Notes: generated by a model not told the origin, from the sequence alone. A DNA stretch of 39,010 nt from Streptomyces sp. ISL-11 (GCF_018614525.1 NZ_JAGGOL010000025.1:1-39010), one strand, 5' to 3'; positions 1 through 8,285 are shown, counted from the stretch's first letter. Translations and numbers: made by a program.

Positions 1-51
1 GGGATCTCGGTGTCGACCTTGTCGGTGGAGACCTCGAGCAGCGGCTCGTCG
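1..51. repeat. 51-bp exact direct repeat (second copy at 382-432) within the sucB lipoyl domains
   Basis: Bases 1-51 are identical to bases 382-432. Both encode the lipoyl-lysine region of the two tandem lipoyl domains. Identity at synonymous positions suggests recent duplication or ongoing gene conversion. Confidence 0.9.
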
Positions 52-527
52 ACCTCGACGCTCTCGCCGACCTGCTTCAGCCAGCGGGTGACGGTGCCCT
101 CGGTCACGGACTCGCCCAGGGCGGGGAGCACGACCGGGGTGCCCTCGGCAGCACCGGCGGCGGGGGCCGCGGGGGCCTCCTCGGCGGGGGCGGCGGGGGC
201 CTCGGCGACCGGGGCCGGAGCCTCGGCCGGAGCGGCGGGGGCCTCGGCGGGCGCCTCGGTGGCGGCCGGGGCCTCGGCGGCGGCACCGGTGCCGTCGTCG
301 ATGATGGCCAGCTCGGCGCCGACCTCGACCGTCTCGTCCTCGGCGACCTTGATGGAGGCCAGGATGCCGGACGCGGGGGCCGGGATCTCGGTGTCGACCT
401 TGTCGGTGGAGACCTCGAGCAGCGGCTCGTCGGCCTCGACGCGCTCACCCTCGGCCTTGAGCCAGCGGGTGACGGTGCCCTCGGACACGCTCTCGCCGAG
501 CGCCGGCAGTGTTACGGAAACCGCCAT
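1..527 (-). CDS. sucB: Dihydrolipoamide acyltransferase (E2), N-terminal part, 2-oxoglutarate dehydrogenase type; runs off the left edge
   Basis: About 175 N-terminal residues of an E2 acyltransferase, which passes acyl groups from the E1 dehydrogenase to CoA on a swinging lipoyl-lysine. Seen: a lipoyl domain from residue 1 (begins [17 protein letters not shown]) with the lipoylation motif TDKVDTE at Lys43, then an Ala/Pro/Glu-rich flexible linker, then a second, nearly identical lipoyl domain reaching the same TDKVDTE motif at the window edge. The ATG has an AAGGAG ribosome-binding site 11 bases upstream. lpd (E3) lies 49 bp upstream on the same strand, so E3 and E2 are probably co-transcribed. 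The catalytic domain is outside the window, so pyruvate versus 2-oxoglutarate specificity is not settled by sequence. Tandem lipoyl domains next to lpd are the usual arrangement of the Streptomyces sucB homologue. Confidence 0.9.
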   Translation of the reverse strand, partial: MAVSVTLPALGESVSEGTVTRWLKAEGERVEADEPLLEVSTDKVDTEIPAPASGILASIKVAEDETVEVGAELAIIDDGTGAAAEAPAATEAPAEAPAAPAEAPAPVAEAPAAPAEEAPAAPAAGAAEGTPVVLPALGESVTEGTVTRWLKQVGESVEVDEPLLEVSTDKVDTEI

Positions 528-576
528 GGTTGCGGTTGCTCCTTACGAGTAGTGCGGATGGTGGTGCGCTCGGGAC

Positions 577-1965
577 CTAGTCGTGCGAGTGCAGCGGCTT
601 CCCGGCCAGGGCCAGGTGGGCCTCGCCGAGAGCCTCGTTCTGCGTCGGGTGCGCGTGGATGAGCTGCGCGACCTCGGCCGGCAGCGCCTCCCAGTTGTAG
701 ATCAGCTGGGCTTCGCCGACCTGCTCACCCATACGGTCGCCGACCATGTGGACGCCGACCACGGCACCGTCCCGCACCTGGACGAGCTTGATCTCGCCCG
801 CGGTCTTGAGGATCTTGCTCTTGCCGTTGCCCGCGAGGTTGTACTTCAGAGTGACGACCTTGTCGGCGCCGTACAGCTCCTTGGCCTTCGCCTCGGTGAT
901 ACCGACGGAGGCGACCTCGGGGTGGCAGTACGTGACGCGCGGCACGCCGTCGTAGTCGACCGGTACGGGCTTGAGCCCGGCCAGACGCTCCGCAACCAGG
1001 ATGCCCTCGGCGAAGCCGACGTGCGCGAGCTGGAGGGTCGGGACGAGGTCACCGACGGCGGAGATGGTCTCCACGTTGGTGCGCATGTAGCCGTCCACCA
1101 GGACGTAGCCGCGGTCCATGGCGACCCCGGCCTCCTCGTAGCCCAGGCCCTGGGAGACCGGGCCGCGGCCGACGGCGACGAGCAGCAGCTCGGCCTCGAA
1201 GGTCTTGCCGTTCTCCAGCGAGACCTTCACCCCGTCGGCGGTGTACTCCACGCCGGAGAAGCGGGAACCGAGGGAGAAGTTGATGCCGCGCTTGCGGAAG
1301 GCGCGCTCCAGCAGCTTGGAGCTGTTCTCGTCCTCGACCGGGACGAGGTGCGGAAGCGCCTCGACGATGGTGACGTCGGTGCCGAAGGACTTCCACGCGG
1401 AGGCGAACTCGACGCCGATGACGCCGCCGCCCAGCACGATCGCGGACTTCGGCACGCGGTCCAGGACCAGCGCGTGGTCCGAGGAGATGACGCGGTTGCC
1501 GTCGATGGTCAGGCCCGGCAGCGACTTCGGCACGGAGCCGGTCGCGAGCAGGACGTGGCGGCCGGTGTAGCGCTGGCCGTTGACGTCCACGGACGTCGGG
1601 GAGGAGAGGCGGCCCTCGCCGGCCACGTAGGTGACCTTGCGGGAGGCGACCAGACCCTGCAGGCCCTTGTACAGGCCCGAGATCACGTCGTCCTTGTACT
1701 TCTGGACGCCCGCGATGTCGATGCCCTCGAAGGTGGCCTTGACACCGAACTGCGCGGCTTCGCGAGCCTGATCGGCGATCTCACCGGCGTGCAGCAGCGC
1801 CTTGGTAGGGATGCAGCCGTTGTGCAGGCAGGTGCCGCCCAGCTTGTCCTTCTCGATCAGAGCGACGTCCAGACCCAGCTGCGCTCCGCGCAGGGCAGCG
1901 GCGTAACCGCCGCTACCGCCTCCGAGGATCACTAGGTCGAAAACGGTGCTGGCGTCGTTCGCCAC
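577..1965 (-). CDS. lpdA: Dihydrolipoyl dehydrogenase (E3)
   Basis: FAD-dependent E3 that reoxidises dihydrolipoyl groups of the 2-oxoacid dehydrogenase complexes with NAD+. 462 aa, the usual family length. Seen: N-terminal FAD-binding GGGSGGY (residues 15-21), redox disulfide C46/C51 in GGTCLHNGCIPTKA, NAD-binding GGGVIGVEFA in the middle, and the C-terminal dimer-interface active site HAHPTQNEALGEA with its His-Glu pair. I chose the GTG at 1963-1965 because GGAGG sits 7 bases upstream and the protein then begins directly at the FAD fold (VANDASTVFDLVILGGG). An in-frame ATG further upstream would add a 40-residue tail unlike the family. It precedes sucB, consistent with an E3-E2 operon. Two other in-window systems need lipoate or Fe-S supply (see the cysteine desulfurases), but no direct link is visible. 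Confidence 0.95.
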   Translation of the reverse strand: MANDASTVFDLVILGGGSGGYAAALRGAQLGLDVALIEKDKLGGTCLHNGCIPTKALLHAGEIADQAREAAQFGVKATFEGIDIAGVQKYKDDVISGLYKGLQGLVASRKVTYVAGEGRLSSPTSVDVNGQRYTGRHVLLATGSVPKSLPGLTIDGNRVISSDHALVLDRVPKSAIVLGGGVIGVEFASAWKSFGTDVTIVEALPHLVPVEDENSSKLLERAFRKRGINFSLGSRFSGVEYTADGVKVSLENGKTFEAELLLVAVGRGPVSQGLGYEEAGVAMDRGYVLVDGYMRTNVETISAVGDLVPTLQLAHVGFAEGILVAERLAGLKPVPVDYDGVPRVTYCHPEVASVGITEAKAKELYGADKVVTLKYNLAGNGKSKILKTAGEIKLVQVRDGAVVGVHMVGDRMGEQVGEAQLIYNWEALPAEVAQLIHAHPTQNEALGEAHLALAGKPLHSHD

Positions 1966-2264
1966 GTCACGTCCTCCATGCATGGGTACGCCGTGCCGGT
2001 CAACGGTGACCGGGCGGCGGCTGTTGTTCGGCCGCTGTTGCTTCGGCCCTGGGTCAAGGGGGGCCCTGTCCTGCCGAGACAACATCTTCGCACTTGTTGA
2101 CGGACGGCGGGACGCCGGGCCGGGCTGTGGGGCGACTGATGCGTCACCTTCACGGGTTACTCACGCGTACGACGCGGTGGATTTCGTTCAGGGCGAACGG
2201 CCGCCGGCCGGCCCCGGGCGAAAACACCCGGGGTCGGCCGAAACCGTACGAACCTACGAAAGGC
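1966..2264. other. Intergenic region between pepA and lpd
   Basis: About 300 bp between two minus-strand genes. It holds the pepA 3' hairpin (2206-2239) and presumably the lpd promoter. A short inverted pair CAACA (2080-2084) / TGTTG (2095-2099) lies in the lpd leader, but I could not assign a convincing -10/-35. No coding signal seen. Confidence 0.5.
2206..2239 (-). terminator. Hairpin downstream of pepA
   Basis: Arms GGCCGGCCCCGGG (2206-2218) and CCCGGGGTCGGCC (2227-2239) pair over 13 bp with one G-U type mismatch around an 8-base A-rich loop. It starts 26 bases past the pepA stop. There is no long U-tract, as is common in Streptomyces terminators. Confidence 0.65.
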
Positions 2265-3785
2265 TCAGCCCAGGTCGCCGTCGGCGGTGTACTCCGCCAG
2301 ACGGACCAGGGTGCGCACGGCGGAGCCGGTGCCGCCCTTCGGGGTGTAGCCGAACGGCGCGCTCTCGTGGTAGGCAGGGCCCGCGATGTCCAGGTGGGCC
2401 CAGGTGATGCCCTCGCCCACGAACTCCTTCAGGAAGACGCCGGCCAGCAGGCCGCCGCCCATCCGCTCGCCGATGTTGGCGAAGTCGGCGACGGGGGAGT
2501 CCATGCTCTTGCGCAGCTCGGCCGGCATCGGCATGGGCCACGCCGGCTCGCCGACCTCCTCGGCGATCTCGTAGAGCGAGGTGCGGAAGGCGTCGTCGTT
2601 GGCCATGACACCGAACGTGCGGTTGCCGAGCGCGAGGACCATGGCACCCGTGAGGGTGGCGACGTCCACGATCGCGTCGGGGTTCTCCTCCGAGGCGCGC
2701 ACCAGGGCGTCGGCCAGGACCAGCCGGCCCTCGGCGTCGGTGTTGAGGACCTCGACGGTCTTGCCGCCGTACATCCGCAGCACGTCACCCGGGCGGGTGG
2801 CGCTGCCCGAGGGCATGTTCTCGGCGAGGGCCAGCCAGCCCGTGACGTTGACCCGCAGGCCCAGGCGGGCGGCGGCAACGACCGCGCCGAACACGGCGGC
2901 GGCGCCGCTCATGTCGCACTTCATGGTCTCGTTGTGGCCGGCCGGCTTCAGGGAGATGCCGCCCGAGTCGTAGGTGATGCCCTTGCCGACCAGGGCCAGG
3001 GTCTTCTCCGCCTTGGGGTGGGTGTAGGCGACGCGGACCAGGCGCGGCGGCACCGTGGAGCCCTGGCCGACGCCCATCAGGCCGCCGAAGCCGCCCTTGA
3101 GCAGCGCCTTCTCGTCGAGCACCTCGACCTTGAGGCCGTACTCCTTGCCGGCGGCCTGGGCAGTGGCGGCGAACGACTTGGGGTGCAGGTCGTTCGGCGG
3201 CATGTTGATCAGGTCGCGGGCGCGGTTGACCTCCTCGCACACCACCGTGGCGCGCTCGGCGGCGGCCTTGAACGCCTTGTCGCGGGGCTTGGTGCCCAGC
3301 AGCGCGATCTCGGCCAGCGGCGCGTTCTTCTGCGCGTCCTTCTTGCCGTTGACGCGCGCGGCGTCGTAGGAGTACGCGCCGAGCAGGGCGCCCTCGGCGA
3401 TGGCCGCGGCGGCCTCCGCGTCCTCGGTGGGCAGGGCGAACCCGGCCTTCTTGGTGCCCGTCAGCGCGCGGGCCGCGGTGCCGGCCGCCCGGCGCAGCGC
3501 CTCGTGGTCGAAGCCCTCGTCCTTCGCGGGGGCGTCGCCGAGCCCGACCGCCAGCACGACCGGGGCCTTGAGCCCGGACGGGGCGGGGAGCTTGGTCGCC
3601 TCACCCTCGCCGCCCGTGGCGCCGAGGGTCTCCAGGACGGTGGCGAGCTTGCCGTCGAACGCCTTGTCCACGGCTTCGGCGCCGGAGGCGACGACGGGAC
3701 CCTTCGGGCCCTTGGTCACACCGACGACGATGGCGTCCGCGCGCAGCGTCGCCGCACTGGAAGTGCTGAGAGTCAGAGCAGACAC
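2265..3785 (-). CDS. pepA: Leucyl aminopeptidase, M17 family
   Basis: Cytosolic metalloaminopeptidase releasing N-terminal residues from peptides with two divalent metal ions. 506 aa, typical for M17. Seen: a variable N-terminal domain, then the C-terminal catalytic domain with the metal/active-site segment LVGKGITYDSGGISLKP, a downstream KCDMSGAAA, and the signature NTDAEGRL at about residues 345-352. The start is taken as the GTG at 3783-3785 (VSALTLSTSSAATLRADAIVVG), which fits the homologous N-terminus. Its ribosome-binding site (AGGGAC) is weak. The gene is followed by a hairpin at 2206-2239, and a 286-bp repeat element (3949-4234) lies upstream, separating it from cobS. Confidence 0.93.
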   Translation of the reverse strand: MSALTLSTSSAATLRADAIVVGVTKGPKGPVVASGAEAVDKAFDGKLATVLETLGATGGEGEATKLPAPSGLKAPVVLAVGLGDAPAKDEGFDHEALRRAAGTAARALTGTKKAGFALPTEDAEAAAAIAEGALLGAYSYDAARVNGKKDAQKNAPLAEIALLGTKPRDKAFKAAAERATVVCEEVNRARDLINMPPNDLHPKSFAATAQAAGKEYGLKVEVLDEKALLKGGFGGLMGVGQGSTVPPRLVRVAYTHPKAEKTLALVGKGITYDSGGISLKPAGHNETMKCDMSGAAAVFGAVVAAARLGLRVNVTGWLALAENMPSGSATRPGDVLRMYGGKTVEVLNTDAEGRLVLADALVRASEENPDAIVDVATLTGAMVLALGNRTFGVMANDDAFRTSLYEIAEEVGEPAWPMPMPAELRKSMDSPVADFANIGERMGGGLLAGVFLKEFVGEGITWAHLDIAGPAYHESAPFGYTPKGGTGSAVRTLVRLAEYTADGDLG

Positions 3786-4230
3786 GGTGGTGGGGTCCCT
3801 ACTTCCGTTGAGTTCCTCGGCCGATGGGTGGGCCGGCCGCACCCTGGGCATCGTATGCCGGGGCGCTCCGGGCCACCGGGCTCGGGTCCGCCCCCAAACT
3901 AGCGCTGTCGGCGGGCGGATCGTCCGGTACGAGCCGGGTGCGGGTCCTGGGCGGTGTCCGGCGGGTCATGTGAGCGGGTTGCTGCGGGCCGTGTCGTGCG
4001 CACCGACCGCTGCGCGGCGGTGTCCTCAAACGCCGGACGGGCTGAAGGGGGCTGAGCCCAGCCACAATCAAGCCGGTCCGGCGATTGAGGACGCGCCCGC
4101 AGGGCGCCCGCCGCCGCAGGCGGCAAAGACGGCGGCCCGCAGTCGGAGACCCGCAGGGCGCGCTCGCTGCCGCACGCGGCAACACGCGGCAAAGACGGCG
4201 GCCCGCAGCCGGAGACCCGCCGGACACCGC
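3786..4230. other. pepA-cobS intergenic region
   Basis: About 445 bp. The first 160 bp upstream of pepA presumably hold its promoter, but no clear hexamers were recognised. The rest is the modular repeat element at 3949-4234. Open frames here are by-products of high GC and have no family resemblance. Confidence 0.6.
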
Positions 4231-4234
4231 CTAG
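3949..4234 (+). repeat. MITE-like repeat element, near-complete copy A (286 bp)
   Basis: Terminal inverted repeats GGCGGTGTCCGGCGGGTC (3950-3967) and its complement (4214-4231) bound the element. Inside are two inverted copies of a 22-bp core: forward at 4022-4043, reverse at 4071-4092. They flank a 27-base spacer that reads GAAGG..CTGAGCCCAGCCACAATCA. The right half has further short palindromes (GGGCGCCC, GCCGCCGCAGGCGGC). The left end is of the ATGTGAGCGGG type, the right end of the TCTCCGGCTGCGG type. The right terminal repeat abuts, base for base, the TAG stop of cobS (4231-4233 on the complement). No coding capacity. Layout is shared with copy D at 28607-28901. Confidence 0.8.
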
Positions 4235-5028
4235 CCGAGGGCGAGGACGAGCAGCGCCGCGGTCGCCGCGGTCTCCGCGAGAGCGCCGAAGACGTCACCG
4301 GTCACCCCGCCGAACCGCCGTACGCAGCGCCGCAGCAGCAGTTCGCCGGCGCCGAGCGCGAGCAGCGCCGCGCCGCCCGCGCGCACCGCGTCGTACCGAC
4401 CGGACAGCGCGCCGGCGCCCACCGCCGCGGCCACGACCAGGGCCGCCACCAGCAGCGCGGCGCCGGCCGGGACCACACCGGCCACCGCCGCGCCCAGCCC
4501 GTCGGGGCGCGCGGGTGGCACCCCGGCGCGGGAGGCGAGGGTCAGGGAGCAGCGGGCGGCGAGCGCGGCCACGACCGCCGCGACGGCGCCGCGTTCCCAG
4601 CCCGCGGCGTACAGCCCGGTGAGCGCGGCGACCTGTCCGAGAAGGGTCAGCAGGAGGGTCACGACACCGAACGGCCCGATGTCGGACTGCTTCATGATCC
4701 GCAGCGCGTCGGCCGCCGGCCGGCCGCTGCCGAGCCCGTCCGCGACATCCGCGAGACCGTCCAAGTGGAGTCCGCGCGTGAGGACTGCGGGCACCGCCAC
4801 GCCGGCCACCGCGGCCATCATCGGGCTGCCGCCCAGGGCCAGCAGCAGCAGCCCGGCCGCGGCCGCGCAACCGCCCACGACCAGCCCCGCGAGGGGTGCG
4901 GCGAGCATGCCGCCGCGGGCGGCGCCGCGGTCCCAGCGGGTGACGCGCACGGGCAGCACGGTCAGCGTGCCGAAGGCGAAGCGGAACGCGTCGCCGGGGC
5001 CGGCGGAAGCGGGTGTCGTGTCGGTCAT
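4231..5028 (-). CDS. cobS: Adenosylcobinamide-GDP ribazoletransferase (cobalamin synthase)
   Basis: Integral membrane enzyme joining adenosylcobinamide-GDP and alpha-ribazole(-phosphate) in the last step of cobalamin assembly. 265 aa from the ATG at 5028. Seen: an N-terminal helix (FRFAFGTLTVLPV) typical of CobS, then the conserved acidic motif LHLDGLADVADGLGSG followed by MKQSDIGPFGV, and several hydrophobic Ala/Val/Leu-rich helices through the C-terminus. No good ribosome-binding site precedes the ATG. A GTG three codons upstream is an alternative. The stop is TAG and is immediately adjacent to repeat copy A, so the last codon may have been set by the repeat. cobT and cobU lie about 3.3 kb away on the same strand, separated by four-gene-length unrelated DNA. 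Confidence 0.9.
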   Translation of the reverse strand: MTDTTPASAGPGDAFRFAFGTLTVLPVRVTRWDRGAARGGMLAAPLAGLVVGGCAAAAGLLLLALGGSPMMAAVAGVAVPAVLTRGLHLDGLADVADGLGSGRPAADALRIMKQSDIGPFGVVTLLLTLLGQVAALTGLYAAGWERGAVAAVVAALAARCSLTLASRAGVPPARPDGLGAAVAGVVPAGAALLVAALVVAAAVGAGALSGRYDAVRAGGAALLALGAGELLLRRCVRRFGGVTGDVFGALAETAATAALLVLALG

Positions 5029-5098
5029 CGCGGGCACACTATCCCGCCCGGCGAGGGCAGTAGGTTGCCGGTCGGGGGGCGACGGAAACGGGTGAGGC

Positions 5099-5836
5099 AT
5101 GGGTCATTGGTGGCAGCGCAACATCGTCGAACCGGGGAAGCTCCCGCTGCTGCTCGCGCTGGCCTCGTTCGTGCTGACCTTTCTGGTCACGCGGATCATC
5201 ACCCGGCTGATCCGCGCGGGCAAGGGCCCCTTCCGCAACGTCAGCCCCGGCGGCCTGCACGTCCACCATGTGGTGCCCGGCGTGGTGCTGATGGTGGTCG
5301 GCGGTTTCGCGGCGGTCGCCTCCGGTCGGCACGGCTTCGGGGCGGCGGTGGCGGCGGTGGTGTTCGGGGCCGGTGCCGGGCTGGTGCTGGACGAGTTCGC
5401 GCTCGTCCTGCACCTGGACGACGTGTACTGGACCGAGCAGGGCCGAAAGAGCGTCGAGATCGTGGTGCTGACGGCGTCCCTGGTGATGCTGATGCTCGCC
5501 GGGTTCCTGCCGTTCGGGGTCAACGAGCTGACCTCGGAGGAGCTGCACGACCGTGGCGTGGTGGTCACCAACGTCCTGATCAACTTCCTCGTCGCGCTCT
5601 TCGCCCTGGCCAAGGGCAAGCCGCGGATGGCCGTGCTCGGCTGCGTGGTGCCGTTCGTCGCGATCGTGGGCGCGGTACGGCTGGCCCGCCCCGGCTCACC
5701 CTGGGCGCGGCGGTTCTACCGCCACCGGCCACGGGCGCGCCGCAAGGCACGGGTGCGCGCCTTCCGGCACGACGCGCGCTGGGAGGCCGCCCGCAACCGG
5801 CTTCACGACCTGCTGGCGGGCGCCCCCGACCGCTGA
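5099..5836 (+). CDS. Conserved integral membrane protein of unknown function
   Basis: 245 aa. I do not recognise a named family. Seen: an N-terminal amphipathic stretch (MGHWWQRNIVEPGK) leading into a first hydrophobic segment (about 16-38), then a polar loop with GGLHVHHVVPG, two Ala/Val/Gly-rich membrane segments (about 58-80 and 84-105), an acidic loop DDVYWTEQGRKS, another helix (about 120-140) and two near the C-terminus. It ends in a strongly basic cytoplasmic tail (RRFYRHRPRARRKARVR). The His-rich HVHH plus the LDEFALVLHLDD loop could bind metal, but that is only a guess. It is divergent from cobS (70-bp gap), and its 3' end overlaps that of the convergent rhomboid-like gene by 34 bp. 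The ATG has GGTGAGG close upstream. Confidence 0.75.
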   Translation: MGHWWQRNIVEPGKLPLLLALASFVLTFLVTRIITRLIRAGKGPFRNVSPGGLHVHHVVPGVVLMVVGGFAAVASGRHGFGAAVAAVVFGAGAGLVLDEFALVLHLDDVYWTEQGRKSVEIVVLTASLVMLMLAGFLPFGVNELTSEELHDRGVVVTNVLINFLVALFALAKGKPRMAVLGCVVPFVAIVGAVRLARPGSPWARRFYRHRPRARRKARVRAFRHDARWEAARNRLHDLLAGAPDR

Positions 5837-6522
5837 CCGGAGGAGGCGTAGGCGTCCCGCCGGGGCTTGCGCAGCCGGCGCACCTCGTCCACCGCGCACA
5901 GCGTGAGCATCGCGGCGACCGCCGCGATGTGCTCCTTGCCCGCCAGGTTGGGCTTGAGTACCACCTCGACGGCCATGGCCAGGACGACGACCGCGCAGGT
6001 GAACCAGGCGCGGTAGCGCCAGGAGACGTACACCGCCAGTCCCACCACCGCCGCCGACGGGCCGGTGTCGATGACCTTGGCGGCGTCCGCCGGCAGGCCG
6101 AACACCGAGTCCGGCCCGAGGTGGACGGCCAGCCGCGCGTACATCGTCCCGGTGAGCGTGGCGACGTAGGAGATGGCCAGCGTGCGCCACTTGCCCAGAG
6201 AGATCTCGGCGATCCCGAACACCAGCAGGACCTGCGCCAGCGCGCCCCACACCGGTAGGTCCAGCGCCGGTACGAACAGCGACAGCGGCGTCCGCAGCAG
6301 CGCCAGCCACCAGGGCAGCTGTGCCTGCACCGAGCCCAGCCGCTGTACGGGCTCGAAGCCCCAGGGCTGGTTCTGGACGATCTGGAAGACCGCCGTCAGG
6401 CCCACCGCCGACAGCGTCATCGGGATGGCCCGGAGCCGGTCATGGGTGACCGCCCGCCGTACGGTCCGGACGAGCGGTCCCCATTCGGTGCGCGCGGCGC
6501 GACGCAGCGCCGCGCGGTTCAT
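5803..6522 (-). CDS. Rhomboid-like integral membrane protein
   Basis: 239 aa with about six hydrophobic segments. Seen: TGPSAAVVGL in a membrane segment and KEHIAAVAAML in the last, which resemble the Ser-containing and His-containing helices of rhomboid proteases (GxSG / H). The serine motif here is GPSA rather than GxSG, so proteolytic activity is uncertain. The ATG lies within the stop codon of the upstream lysyltransferase-like gene (ATGA at 6519-6522), giving translational coupling and suggesting joint function in the membrane. The 3' end overlaps the convergent gene at 5099-5836 by 34 bp, so the two mRNAs are complementary there. The call rests on these motifs and on the known occurrence of rhomboid-like proteins beside LPG synthases in actinomycetes; the latter is from memory. 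Confidence 0.65.
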   Translation of the reverse strand: MNRAALRRAARTEWGPLVRTVRRAVTHDRLRAIPMTLSAVGLTAVFQIVQNQPWGFEPVQRLGSVQAQLPWWLALLRTPLSLFVPALDLPVWGALAQVLLVFGIAEISLGKWRTLAISYVATLTGTMYARLAVHLGPDSVFGLPADAAKVIDTGPSAAVVGLAVYVSWRYRAWFTCAVVVLAMAVEVVLKPNLAGKEHIAAVAAMLTLCAVDEVRRLRKPRRDAYASSGQRSGAPASRS

Positions 6523-8285
6523 CGCGGGCTCTCCAGGTGCTTTCGGTTGAGCCACTTGGGCAGGCCGGGAGCCTCCAGGAAGCCTTCCGCCCGTGCGCCG
6601 GCGATCCCGATCCGCAGCAGATCGCCACTCTTCTCGAAGAGCATGAAACGAGGTTCCCAGATGGGGCGGTATTTCGCATTTGCACGGTAGAGCGATTCGA
6701 TCTGCCACCAGCGGGAGAAGAAGCTGAGCAGCGAACGCCACATGCGCAGCACCGGTCCGGCGCCGAGCTTGGAACCCCGCTCGAAGACCGCGCGGAACAT
6801 CGCGAAGTTCAGTGACACCCGGACGATGCCGAGCGCCTGCGCCCGCTGCAGCAGCTCGATGACCATGAACTCCATCAGGCCGTTCTCGGAGTCGCGGTCA
6901 CGCCGCATCAGGTCGAGCGAGAGGCCCTTGGGCCCCCACGGCACGAAGCTCAGCAGCGCCCGCAGCTCGCCGTCGCCGTCATGGCACTCCAGCATCACGC
7001 AGCGGCCGTCGCCCGGGTCGCCGAGCCGGCCCAGCGCCATGGAGAAGCCGCGCTCGGTCGCGCCGTCGCGCCAGTCGTCGGCGCGGCGCAGCAGCTCGGC
7101 CATCTCCTCGTCGGGGATGTCCTCGTGGCGGCGGATCCGCACGGTGTAGCCGGCGCGCTTGACCCGGTTGTACGCCTGGCGGACGGTGCGCATCGCGCGC
7201 CCGTCCAGGGTGAACTCGTCGGTGTCCACGATGGCCTCGTCGCCGAGCTCCAGGGCGTCCAGGCCGTGCCGGGCGTAGATGGTGCCGCCCTCCTCGCTCG
7301 CGCCCATCACGGCCGGGATCCAGCCGTGCTCGCGGGCCTCGGTCAGCCAGGGCTCGATGGCGCCGGGCCACGCCTCGGGGTCGCCGATGGGGTCGCCGGA
7401 GGCGAGGGACACGCCGCCGATCACCCGGTAGGTGACCGCGGCCTTGCCGGACGGGGACCACAGGACGCTCTTCTCCCGGCGCAGCGCGAAGTAGCCCAGG
7501 GAGTCGCGGTCGCCGTGCCGGTCGAGCAGGGCGCGCAGCCGCTCCTCGTCCTCGGTGCTCAGCGGGTCCGTGGCGCGCCGCGCGCGGAAGGCGGCGTACA
7601 CGACGAGCAGCAGCAGGAACATGCTCATCACGTTGATGAAGACGTCGACCCAGCCCGGCGTGGCGATGCCCGGATAGTGCGCGTCGTCCGCGGCGAGCGA
7701 GACCAGCCGCATGAACCCGTAGTGCCAGCGGTCGAGGAAGGTCGAGCGGTAGTCGTCCCGGGCCTCGTTGGTGACCGTCACCAGCAGGGTGGCGATCAGC
7801 GACGTGACGAGCAGGCCGCCGGCCGCCACGATCGCGGCGAGCCGGGGATTGGCGCGGTCGCCCTTGGCGTAGAACTCGCGGCGGCCCACCAGCAGCGCGG
7901 CCACGAACAGTCCGGTGGCCACCAGCGAGAACCAGTTCAGCGGGTGCCGGTGGAACTCCGGGAAGTACATCGCGAAGGCCAGCAGCACCAGGAGCAGCCC
8001 GGCCAGCACCAGGTTCAGGATCCACGAGGCGCGCTTGCGCCGGCGCAGCGTGACCGCCATGACCAGCGACCACAGCGCCGACGCGAAGCCCGCCGTCAGC
8101 AGATAGGGGGTGAAGAACTCCTCGACGTTGTGCCGGCGGATGTCCGCGCCGAACGACACCCACACCGCGCCGAGGAGATTGAGGAACGTGACGACGCGTA
8201 GGTACCACACGGCGAAAGCGGCGGCGCGCCGCGGCCAGAGGCCATTCCGCGCGCCTTCATCCGGAGTCAAGCGGACTTCTCCCAT
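6519..8285 (-). CDS. Phosphatidylglycerol lysyltransferase domain protein (DUF2156 / MprF-like), membrane-anchored
   Basis: 588 aa. The N-terminal 250 residues hold about six membrane segments (for example LRVVTFLNLLGAVWVSF, WILNLVLAGLLLVLLAFAMYF, VDVFINVMSMFLLLLVVYAAF). The C-terminal 330 residues are a soluble acyl-transferase-type (GNAT-like) domain as in LPG synthases: SLGYFALRREKSVLWSPSGKAAVTYRV, VSLASGDPIGDPEAW, GFSMALGRLGDPGD and NGLMEFMVIELLQRA. The family transfers an aminoacyl group from aminoacyl-tRNA to phosphatidylglycerol, lowering surface charge and giving resistance to cationic peptides. Substrate amino acid is not predictable here. The ATG has no Shine-Dalgarno. A TATGCT box ends 8 bases before it, so the mRNA may be leaderless. 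It is coupled by ATGA overlap to the downstream rhomboid-like gene. Confidence 0.85.
   Translation of the reverse strand: MGEVRLTPDEGARNGLWPRRAAAFAVWYLRVVTFLNLLGAVWVSFGADIRRHNVEEFFTPYLLTAGFASALWSLVMAVTLRRRKRASWILNLVLAGLLLVLLAFAMYFPEFHRHPLNWFSLVATGLFVAALLVGRREFYAKGDRANPRLAAIVAAGGLLVTSLIATLLVTVTNEARDDYRSTFLDRWHYGFMRLVSLAADDAHYPGIATPGWVDVFINVMSMFLLLLVVYAAFRARRATDPLSTEDEERLRALLDRHGDRDSLGYFALRREKSVLWSPSGKAAVTYRVIGGVSLASGDPIGDPEAWPGAIEPWLTEAREHGWIPAVMGASEEGGTIYARHGLDALELGDEAIVDTDEFTLDGRAMRTVRQAYNRVKRAGYTVRIRRHEDIPDEEMAELLRRADDWRDGATERGFSMALGRLGDPGDGRCVMLECHDGDGELRALLSFVPWGPKGLSLDLMRRDRDSENGLMEFMVIELLQRAQALGIVRVSLNFAMFRAVFERGSKLGAGPVLRMWRSLLSFFSRWWQIESLYRANAKYRPIWEPRFMLFEKSGDLLRIGIAGARAEGFLEAPGLPKWLNRKHLESPR

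Noticed and set aside
2094..3902. A 602-codon frame antisense to pepA
   Set aside because: Shadow of pepA. No start signal, low-complexity content.
3949..4234. CRISPR array
   Set aside because: Repeats are inverted, unequal in spacing, and cores share the spacer sequence. No cas genes.
3400..6258. A 952-codon plus-strand open frame over pepA, repeat A, cobS and beyond
   Set aside because: It runs through three unrelated features and the repeat. No domain resemblance. GC-driven absence of stops.
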